Shown one piece after another: positions 1 through 4,394 of a DNA stretch of 5,277 nucleotides. The stretch spans positions 1 through 5,277 of the forward strand of contig SLKF01000274.1 of NCBI GenBank assembly GCA_007134725.1. The letters run 5' to 3'. Position 1 is the first letter of the stretch, and every line of letters begins with the position of its first letter. The notes beneath the pieces were generated by a model, which was not told the DNA's origin, made no database searches, and was given only the letters and a program-made list of their open reading frames with translations. This DNA is from Clostridiales bacterium. GTDB lineage: Bacteria; Bacillota; Clostridia; Peptostreptococcales; T1SED10-28. The position numbers and the translations under genes are program-made.

Positions 1-371
1 ACCAGTTTAATCAGTGACCGGGCTCGTTCCTTTTGTTCCTCCGGACCCTTTTCCAACAAGGACAGCACGTAAGTGATATTCTTTTCGATGGTCAAGTGAG
101 GAAAAAGGCCGATCTGTTGGATCACATAACCGATCTCCCTTCGAAGCTTGATCAGGTCCCAGTCCTGTAAGGACTGATTCTTCACGAAAATTTCCCCTTC
201 ATCAAAAGGAATCAAGCCGTTGATCATTTTGAGCAGCGTGGTTTTCCCACAGCCCGAGGGTCCGATCAAGGTAATGAATTCCCCCTCTTCGATGGAAAAA
301 CTTAAATTGTCAATCACTCGAACCTGATTGTCGTAGGATTTCGATACGTTGGTAAAAGTTAGTAAGCTCAT
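1..371 (-). CDS. ABC transporter ATP-binding protein, osmoprotectant (OpuCA/ProV-like), C-terminus cut off by window edge
   Basis: This is the ATPase subunit that would power the importer encoded just upstream, acting at the inner face of the membrane. The first 123 residues are present. They show the N-terminal half of an ABC domain: an aromatic near residue 13 (Y13) for adenine stacking, Walker A GPSGCGKTT at residues 37-45, and a Q-loop around Q85-Q86 in the segment IGYVIQQIGLFPHLTIEKNI (80-99). That Q-loop wording is typical of the glycine betaine/choline (QAT) subfamily. The signature motif, Walker B and any C-terminal CBS domains lie outside the window. ATG at 369-371 follows the binding-protein stop codon by one base, and an AAAGGA ribosome site (382-387) sits inside the end of that gene, so the two are probably translationally coupled. 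The ATPase assignment is firm; the subfamily is likely; the substrate is not determined. Confidence 0.93.
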   Translation of the reverse strand, partial: MSLLTFTNVSKSYDNQVRVIDNLSFSIEEGEFITLIGPSGCGKTTLLKMINGLIPFDEGEIFVKNQSLQDWDLIKLRREIGYVIQQIGLFPHLTIEKNITYVLSLLEKGPEEQKERARSLIKL

Positions 372-372
372 A

Positions 373-1296
373 TTAGATTAATCCTTTCTCCTCAAGAAAT
401 TCTCGAGCTACGGCTTCCGGATCTTCATTTTCTTCTTCCACCCGGTAATTCATATCAATCATTTCTTCATCGCTAATACTACCGGCTAAACGATTGAGGA
501 TTTCTTCCAGTTCCGGATATTTTTCCAAGGTTTCCATACGAATCACCGTGCCGGCAAAATAAGAGGGAAAGAAAAACTGATCGTCTTCCAGTACTCTAAG
601 ATTGTAGGCGCCGAGTAGGCCGTCGGTGGAAAAGGCATTGATTACGTCCACTTCTCCCTGCTCGATGGCTTGATACTTGAGGCCGATGTCCAGCTCTACC
701 TCCCGTTGAAAGTCGAACCCGTACTTTTCCGCCAAGGCGTCGAATCCGTCATCCCGTTCGTAAAAATCATATTCCGCTCCGAAGATGATTTCTCCCGATG
801 CTTCCGCCAGATCCGAATAGGTATGAATACCATATTCTGCTGCAATGTCTTCATCAATGGCCAGGGCGTAAGTATTATTAAATCCGTAAAGTTCCAACCA
901 CTTTAGCTCAAATTCTTCTTCGTAAGCGGCTTTGGTTGCATCATATAACTCAATTGGGTCTTCGATTAAGTCTTCATTGAGTACAAACATCCAGGAAGTT
1001 CCCGTATACTCGGGATAAATATCAATTTCTCCCGAAAGCATGGCGGGATGAATGTTCGATGTGCCTCCTCCGATACCGAAGTTTCGCTCCACGGGAATAT
1101 CGGAATGCTCTTCGATTAAAATACTGATCATTTCTGCTATGATGTATTGCTCCGCATGGGGCTTTGAGGCTACCACCACGGGATCTTGGTCATTGCCGCA
1201 TCCAAGCAGCAATCCTGCACCAAGCAGGGATACCATTAATAACAAAATGATCGATTTTTTGATTGTGGGATTTAGGTAGTTCTTTTTATTTTCCAT
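373..1296 (-). CDS. ABC transporter substrate-binding lipoprotein, quaternary amine/osmoprotectant family (OpuCC/OsmF-like)
   Basis: The 307-residue product is the extracellular solute receptor of the adjacent importer. It has a lipoprotein signal: Lys-rich N-terminus (K4, K5, K13, K14), hydrophobic stretch 15-31 and lipobox LLGC with Cys33 as the lipidated residue. The mature part matches the OpuAC-like type II binding fold. Landmarks are SKPHAEQ (44-50), YPEYTGTSW (94-102), NNTYA (140-144), FSTDG (222-226) and DDQFFFPSY (238-246). OpuCC has related motifs ending in YSTDG and FFPPY, so the pocket is recognisable but altered. The start at 1296 is chosen because TGAGGAGG (1303-1310) precedes it and the lipoprotein signal begins there; a longer frame upstream only overlaps the permease gene. 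By hand count the mature protein has 65 Asp/Glu and 15 Lys/Arg, which is extremely acidic. The ligand could be glycine betaine, choline, carnitine or another betaine. Ergothioneine is possible because EgtU receptors belong to this family. The sequence alone does not decide. Confidence 0.93.
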   Translation of the reverse strand: MENKKNYLNPTIKKSIILLLMVSLLGAGLLLGCGNDQDPVVVASKPHAEQYIIAEMISILIEEHSDIPVERNFGIGGGTSNIHPAMLSGEIDIYPEYTGTSWMFVLNEDLIEDPIELYDATKAAYEEEFELKWLELYGFNNTYALAIDEDIAAEYGIHTYSDLAEASGEIIFGAEYDFYERDDGFDALAEKYGFDFQREVELDIGLKYQAIEQGEVDVINAFSTDGLLGAYNLRVLEDDQFFFPSYFAGTVIRMETLEKYPELEEILNRLAGSISDEEMIDMNYRVEEENEDPEAVAREFLEEKGLI

Positions 1297-1325
1297 CGAA
1301 TTCCTCCTCAAAATTATTTTATTGC

Positions 1326-1982
1326 TTAACTCTTTACGGTACCAAGCACTTTTTTTCGGGCGATTTTCTCCAAGATGCCCAGGACTAAATCCACGACAAT
1401 GGCCAGCAGGGCTACCAGCAAACTTCCCGCCACGGTCATTTCCGGAAAACTGGTGGTGATTCCCCGCCATATGGCCACCCCAAGACCACCGGCTCCGATA
1501 AAAGAAGCGATGCCTCCTAGGGCAATGGTCATGACCACCATAATACGAAAACCGGCGATGATTACCGGCAGGGCCAGGGGCAGCTGAATACGAAGCAGCA
1601 ACTGTTTACTGGTTGTCCCCATACCAACCGCCGATTCAATGATTAACTCGTCAATCTCTGATATGGCCACATAGGTGTTTCGAATCATGGGAAGCATACC
1701 GTAAACCACTAAGGCAATAAGTGCACTGCGGTTTCCAATTCCGGTGACGGCCACTAAAATTCCAAAGAGGGCGATGCTTGGAATCGTGTAGATAAAATTC
1801 ACCACACTAAGGACCGGCTCCGCTAATTTTTTGTACTTGGCAATGGTAATGCCGATGGTAATCCCGATGATGGCGATAATTACAATGGCTACAAAAGACA
1901 AATAGATGTGCTCCATGGTCAGTCGGATGAAAAATTCCGACCGTTCCCGGTAAAGATTTAATACGTTTTTTAAAAATTCCAT
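1326..1982 (-). CDS. ABC transporter permease, quaternary amine/osmoprotectant family (OpuCB/OpuCD-like)
   Basis: The 218-residue product is the membrane channel subunit of the importer, about the usual length for OpuCB/OpuCD. Hydrophobic segments lie near residues 26-48, 57-80, 86-107, 138-165 and 184-205. The cytoplasmic coupling (EAA) loop is visible at 116-135: ESAVGMG, then IQLP at 132-135, followed by a Pro-rich helix start. SFIGAGGLG (160-168) is another family hallmark. The N-terminus (amphipathic, then MEHIYLSF at 23-30) aligns with what is known for OpuCB, supporting ATG at 1982. Ribosome-site evidence is weak: GGGAG (1996-2000) touches the msrB stop codon 13 bases upstream of the start, and AGGA lies only 2 bases upstream. 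Translation may therefore depend on coupling to msrB. Only one permease is visible. It could act as a homodimer, or a second permease gene could lie beyond the ATPase. Confidence 0.93.
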   Translation of the reverse strand: MEFLKNVLNLYRERSEFFIRLTMEHIYLSFVAIVIIAIIGITIGITIAKYKKLAEPVLSVVNFIYTIPSIALFGILVAVTGIGNRSALIALVVYGMLPMIRNTYVAISEIDELIIESAVGMGTTSKQLLLRIQLPLALPVIIAGFRIMVVMTIALGGIASFIGAGGLGVAIWRGITTSFPEMTVAGSLLVALLAIVVDLVLGILEKIARKKVLGTVKS

Positions 1983-1999
1983 AGTCCTGTGGCCACTCC

Positions 2000-2470
2000 C
2001 TATTTTTCCTCTTCTTCTTCAAAGAGTTTTTTATAATCTCCATAGCCCTCTTTTTCCAGATCCTCTACCGGAATAAATCGTAGGGAGGCACTGTTAATGC
2101 AGTACCGAAGGCCTCCTTTATCCTTAGGGCCATCGTTAAACACATGCCCCAGATGGCTGTCGGCCCCTTTAGAGCGAACCTCTCTTCGAACCATCCATAG
2201 GCTTCGGTCATCCTGTTCCCTAAGCTCCCCTTCTTCTATGGGCTTGGTAAAGCTCGGCCAGCCACAACCGGCATCGTACTGATCCTTGGTAGAAAAAAGA
2301 GGGCGTCCGTCCACAACATCTACATAGATTCCCTCTTTTTTATTATCCCAGTAAGCATTTTGAAAGGGGGGTTCCGTTCCACTTTCCTGGGTCACATAAT
2401 ACTGCATCTTATCGAGTTTCTTCCTTAGCTCTTGTTGCGCTTCTTTTTTATCATTTTTATTGTTTGTCAT
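2000..2470 (-). CDS. msrB: Peptide-methionine (R)-S-oxide reductase MsrB, zinc-free type
   Basis: MsrB reduces methionine-R-sulfoxide in proteins back to methionine, with recycling by thioredoxin. The 156-residue sequence has the complete domain: [12 protein letters not shown] (25-36), GCGWPSF (68-74), [11 protein letters not shown] (105-115) and [13 protein letters not shown] (122-134). Cys124 is the expected catalytic cysteine and Cys69 the expected resolving cysteine; their spacing of 55 equals that of the Neisseria PilB MsrB domain, which it closely resembles. The two CxxC pairs that bind zinc in E. coli-type MsrB are absent (replaced by DVVD near 51-54 and RSKGAD near 99-104). There is no signal peptide, so it should be cytoplasmic. 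A charged N-terminal helix (about 1-22) and an acidic tail of five Glu before the last Lys flank the domain. The start is supported by GAGGAGGAG at 2476-2484. It is the first gene of the cluster, 17 bases before the permease, with no terminator between. Confidence 0.96.
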   Translation of the reverse strand: MTNNKNDKKEAQQELRKKLDKMQYYVTQESGTEPPFQNAYWDNKKEGIYVDVVDGRPLFSTKDQYDAGCGWPSFTKPIEEGELREQDDRSLWMVRREVRSKGADSHLGHVFNDGPKDKGGLRYCINSASLRFIPVEDLEKEGYGDYKKLFEEEEEK

Positions 2471-2475
2471 ACCTT

Positions 2476-2484
2476 CTCCTCCTC
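2476..2484 (-). promoter_or_regulatory. Ribosome binding site of msrB
   Basis: GAGGAGGAG on the minus strand, with its core about 7 bases before the ATG at 2470. It is much stronger than the site of the next gene (the permease), so msrB is probably the best-initiated cistron of the operon. It also fixes the msrB start. Confidence 0.85.
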
Positions 2485-2533
2485 TTTCCCATCTTTATAT
2501 AAGCCCGGGTCTCCATTTCTGCATCTTATCTCT

Positions 2534-2546
2534 AAGAAACTTTCTT
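2534..2546. repeat. 13-base palindrome AAGAAACTTTCTT in the msrB leader
   Basis: AAGAAA-C-TTTCTT is a perfect inverted repeat with a one-base centre, lying 64 bases upstream of the msrB start. This gap shows no convincing sigma-A promoter: TATATA at 2496-2501 could be a -10 element but has no matching -35. The palindrome is what a dimeric regulator could bind, but the region is A/T rich and such palindromes arise by chance. Its role as an operator is only a guess. Confidence 0.3.
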
Positions 2547-2584
2547 GATTTACGTTTCCTACAACAACATATAACCTATTTATA

Positions 2585-2615
2585 CCAAAAAAAAGGAGCT
2601 TTATTCATAATTCCT
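2585..2615 (-). terminator. Possible weak second terminator (tandem to the one at 2619-2648)
   Basis: Read on the minus strand, AGGA (2612-2615) can pair with TCCT (2594-2597) around an inner TTA/TAA pairing, and a run of eight T follows (2587-2594). The stem is short and poor in GC, so alone it would be weak. It lies directly behind the better terminator and could act as a backup keeping the upstream transcript out of msrB. Confidence 0.3.
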
Positions 2616-2618
2616 CAT

Positions 2619-2648
2619 AAAAAAGCCCCCGCCTGATGTAGACGAGGG
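2619..2648 (-). terminator. Rho-independent terminator of the 180-residue protein gene
   Basis: On the minus strand CCCTCGTC (2641-2648) pairs with GGCGGGGG (2626-2633) around a 7-base loop, giving an 8-bp stem with two G-T pairs. C and a run of six T follow (2619-2624). It begins 16 bases after the stop codon at 2665 and separates this gene from the msrB operon. Confidence 0.85.
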
Positions 2649-2664
2649 TTTCCTTGTAGTTTAT

Positions 2665-3207
2665 TTATTTTTGGCTTTGCACTTCAACCATCTTATTTAC
2701 CAGGTAGTCTTCCAAAGAAACGCCGCCGATTTCAATCTTGTTATCCTCATACAGATCCACTTGTATCTTGAAAAAATTAATCAGCAGTTGGTTTTCATGG
2801 ATAAGATACTCAAATTCATGACCGGGTACGAAAACCACTTCCACCTCTTCATATTTGGGATTTTTCACCTGGGCCTGAACCTTTGGCAAGAGATGATCCG
2901 CATTAAGCACTTTAATAGGGGCCAGCATCATGCGGGTAAACTCCATATCTTCCGTCATCCACATATTGCTGTTCCAAAAAACCCGTTCCTTTTTTACATC
3001 ACTCTTAAAAGGCTCCCGATTGGATATGGCACTGAGTACTTTTCGAAAGGATTCTGCGTTAAACTCCTGGTCATAGGTTTTTTTCATATCCTCATGATTA
3101 GCAATTTCATTAAGATACGTTTCCCCGACCTTGTCTTTTTCGCTGGTGGCTTGCCAGTAAAAGAGCATGCTTTCCACGGTATCCATCTTGATTCGTATTC
3201 TTTTCAT
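2665..3207 (-). CDS. Uncharacterised conserved-looking cytoplasmic protein, 180 aa (possibly TDE2712 family)
   Basis: I cannot assign a function. The sequence faintly recalls the uncharacterised protein family named TDE2712 in Treponema and Clostridia; that is from memory and unverified. There is no signal peptide or membrane segment, so it should be soluble and cytoplasmic. The N-terminal half is rich in Met and aromatics, with SMLFYWQATSEKDKVGE at 13-29 and ERVFWNSNMWMTEDMEF at 74-90. The C-terminal half looks alpha/beta, with strands EVEVVFVPGHEFEYLI (121-136) and LLINFFKIQVDLYED (141-155), then a final helix. No catalytic signature is evident; H130 in PGHE is the only suggestive polar cluster. 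It is expressed alone, with its own promoter (3246-3274), AAGGAT ribosome site (3218-3223) and terminator. ATG at 3207 is preferred; an ATG at residue 8 has no better ribosome site. It is divergent from the NIF3-family gene across a 203-base gap. Confidence 0.85.
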   Translation of the reverse strand: MKRIRIKMDTVESMLFYWQATSEKDKVGETYLNEIANHEDMKKTYDQEFNAESFRKVLSAISNREPFKSDVKKERVFWNSNMWMTEDMEFTRMMLAPIKVLNADHLLPKVQAQVKNPKYEEVEVVFVPGHEFEYLIHENQLLINFFKIQVDLYEDNKIEIGGVSLEDYLVNKMVEVQSQK

Positions 3208-3245
3208 CTATATCACGATCCTTTTTCAATTATTTAATCACTAAT

Positions 3246-3267
3246 ATCATATCAATTTGTTTATGAT
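3246..3267. repeat. Inverted repeat ATCATA-N10-TATGAT overlapping the minus-strand -10 box
   Basis: ATCATA at 3246-3251 and TATGAT at 3262-3267 are exact inverted copies separated by ten bases, filling the -10 box and most of the spacer. A short AATCC/GGATT inverted repeat (3273-3277 and 3285-3289) lies just beyond the -35 box. These are positions where a repressor could act, but both repeats are short and in A/T-rich DNA. Confidence 0.3.
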
Positions 3268-3274
3268 TTGACAA
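3246..3274 (-). promoter_or_regulatory. Sigma-A-type promoter of the 180-residue protein gene
   Basis: On the minus strand, -35 TTGTCA (3269-3274), a 17-base spacer and -10 TATGAT (3246-3251). Both boxes differ from consensus by one base. It implies a transcript start near 3239 and a leader of about 30 bases carrying AAGGAT before the ATG at 3207. Confidence 0.8.
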
Positions 3275-3338
3275 TCCATTAAAAGGATTTTCTGTAGGGT
3301 TTTATGCTTATTTATTCTATAATTTCAAAATATTTCAT

Positions 3339-3367
3339 TTGCTTCGTGTTCCTAAGTTCGATATAAT
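3339..3367 (+). promoter_or_regulatory. Sigma-A-type promoter of the NIF3-family gene
   Basis: -35 TTGCTT (3339-3344), a 17-base spacer, and a perfect -10 TATAAT (3362-3367). The transcript would start near 3374, leaving a leader of about 37 bases that includes the AAGGAGGA ribosome site. Another TATAAT at 3318-3323 has no -35 partner at the right distance. Confidence 0.8.
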
Positions 3368-3395
3368 AAATTCAGTATGTAAAAATAATTTTTCC

Positions 3396-3403
3396 AAGGA
3401 GGA
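3396..3403 (+). promoter_or_regulatory. Ribosome binding site that fixes the NIF3-family start
   Basis: AAGGAGGA lies 7 bases before the ATG at 3411. The reading frame is open 24 codons further upstream to a TTG at 3339, but that codon sits within the promoter's -35 box and lacks a ribosome site. The gene therefore starts at 3411. Confidence 0.9.
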
Positions 3404-3410
3404 TTTAACC

Positions 3411-4238
3411 ATGAATACGAAAGAAATTATGGACGTTGCCTTAGAACTGGCAGGCTTAACCGAAATACCCGAGGACTCCGGTATTATTGTGGAAGGGGAA
3501 AACATTAAAAAGGTTGCCATCGGTGTGGATATGGAACTCGCCGAAATGCTGCTTGCAGAAAAACTTGGAGCAGACCTGGTAATTACCCATCACCCCAGTG
3601 GAGGAGCCCCAAGAATCAACCTGCATAAAGTCATGGACAACCAGATCAACACCATGACCAAGGCCGGCGTGCCCATTAATAAAGCGCAAAAAGCCTTAGC
3701 AGAGAAAAAAGGCCAAGTGGAAAGAGGACTGCATGTCTCCAACTACGACCGTGCGGTATCCGCAGCCAAACTGTTAAAGATGCCATTTATGGGTGTACAT
3801 ACCCCTGCAGATATTCTAGCAGAACGTACGGTGCAGAACCTATTGGATGAGAAATTAAAAGATCAACCCAAAGCTACCTTAAAAGATATCATCGATGCCT
3901 TGGAAACCAAGTCTGAATACCAAAAAACCACCGCAAAACCGGTTATTCGTGTGGGCTGTGAAAAAGATTACGCCGGTAAAGTAGTCGTAACCATGGCCGG
4001 CGGTACCGGAGGCGGGACCAATGTAATTAAGTCCTACTTTGAAGCAGGGGTTGGCACGCTGGTATGTATGCATATGCCGGAAGATGTGATCAAAGCCGTT
4101 AAAGATCAAAACATCGGAAACATTGTTGTGGCAGGACATATGGCCAGTGATTCCGTGGGAATCAACCAGTTTACCGATGCCTTGGAAGCCAAGGGTATTG
4201 AAATTATCCGAATGAGCGGTCTGATTGACCCTAAATAA
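3411..4238 (+). CDS. NIF3/YbgI (DUF34) family dinuclear-metal-type protein, divergent
   Basis: The 275-residue protein resembles the NIF3-like family, which forms toroidal hexamers with a dinuclear metal site; the biochemical role of the family is not settled. Family features visible are KKVAIGVDMELAEMLLAEKLGADLVITHHP (split at 33-48 and 49-62), with His60 and His61 as the expected metal ligands; His108 and Asp113 in LHVSNYD; and a C-terminal GHMASD (242-247) with His243 and Asp247. In E. coli YbgI the ligands are two adjacent His, an Asp, then His and Glu four residues apart. Here Asp247 takes the place of that Glu, and the HHP-to-HxxxxD spacing (about 47) is longer than usual (about 33). 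A Gly-rich loop GGTGGGTN (197-204) precedes the C-terminal site. Charge is nearly balanced (37 acidic, 32 basic by hand count). It is a single-gene unit with its own promoter and terminator. Confidence 0.88.
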   Translation: MNTKEIMDVALELAGLTEIPEDSGIIVEGENIKKVAIGVDMELAEMLLAEKLGADLVITHHPSGGAPRINLHKVMDNQINTMTKAGVPINKAQKALAEKKGQVERGLHVSNYDRAVSAAKLLKMPFMGVHTPADILAERTVQNLLDEKLKDQPKATLKDIIDALETKSEYQKTTAKPVIRVGCEKDYAGKVVVTMAGGTGGGTNVIKSYFEAGVGTLVCMHMPEDVIKAVKDQNIGNIVVAGHMASDSVGINQFTDALEAKGIEIIRMSGLIDPK

Positions 4239-4283
4239 GGCCAAGCATTTACTTACCGTACTCACCATCATGAAATATTCTAC

Positions 4284-4314
4284 AGCCTTCTAAGGATCCT
4301 TAGGAGGCTTTTTT
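4284..4314 (+). terminator. Strong rho-independent terminator of the NIF3-family gene
   Basis: AGCCTTCTAAG (4284-4294) pairs with CTTAGGAGGCT (4299-4309) around GATC: an 11-bp stem with one G-T pair, followed by a run of T (4309-4314). It starts 45 bases after the stop codon and separates this gene from the downstream transporter. Confidence 0.93.
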
Positions 4315-4315
4315 C

Positions 4316-4339
4316 ATCCTATCTTTTATCCTATCTTTT
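4316..4339 (+). repeat. Perfect 12-bp tandem repeat (two copies of ATCCTATCTTTT)
   Basis: ATCCTATCTTTT occurs at 4316-4327 and again immediately at 4328-4339. It lies between the terminator and the promoter of the EamA-family gene. It looks like a simple slippage duplication. Because it abuts the -35 region it could alter promoter spacing or binding, but nothing shows that it does. Confidence 0.8.
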
Positions 4340-4364
4340 TCACTGTATTATGCTATGATATAAG
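4337..4364 (+). promoter_or_regulatory. Probable promoter of the EamA-family gene
   Basis: Two overlapping readings are possible. One is -35 TTTTCA (4337-4342), 16-base spacer and -10 TATAAG (4359-4364). The other is an extended -10, TGCTATGAT (4351-4359), without a good -35. Either gives a short leader ending in AAGGGGG (4381-4387), 7 bases before the ATG. The element is moderate in quality and could not be resolved further by eye. Confidence 0.55.
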
Positions 4365-4394
4365 TGAAACGATTTACGGAAAGGGGGACTTAGC

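Noticed and set aside
1297..1470. A 58-residue upstream extension of the binding-protein frame
   Set aside because: It overlaps the well-supported permease gene and would place a long non-signal segment before the lipoprotein signal. The ATG at 1296 has a strong ribosome site.
1807..2043. A 78-codon minus-strand frame spanning the msrB/permease junction
   Set aside because: It is out of frame with both genes and overlaps the end of msrB and the start of the permease. Its composition is shadow-like, with no domain or ribosome site.
2471..2618. A riboswitch or T-box leader upstream of msrB
   Set aside because: The gap is short, and I saw no conserved riboswitch core or T-box sequence and no terminator just before the start codon.
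2671..3237. A 188-codon open frame on the plus strand, antisense to almost the whole 180-residue gene
   Set aside because: It starts at a TTG with no ribosome site, and its translation lacks any recognisable domain. The minus-strand frame has a promoter, ribosome site and terminator, so the plus frame is its shadow.
3268..3273. TTGACA on the plus strand as a -35 box for the NIF3-family gene
   Set aside because: No acceptable -10 box lies 16-18 bases downstream (TCTGTA at 17 is poor). The same bases serve better as the minus-strand -35 box, and TTGCTT/TATAAT at 3339-3367 is a better plus-strand promoter.
3339..3410. A 24-codon upstream extension of the NIF3-family gene from TTG
   Set aside because: It overlaps the -35 and -10 boxes. 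The AAGGAGGA site just before the ATG at 3411 shows where translation starts.
3879..4271. A 130-codon minus-strand frame opposite the NIF3-family gene
   Set aside because: It is antisense to a gene with clear family motifs and would run through the NIF3 coding region without any ribosome site or recognisable domain.
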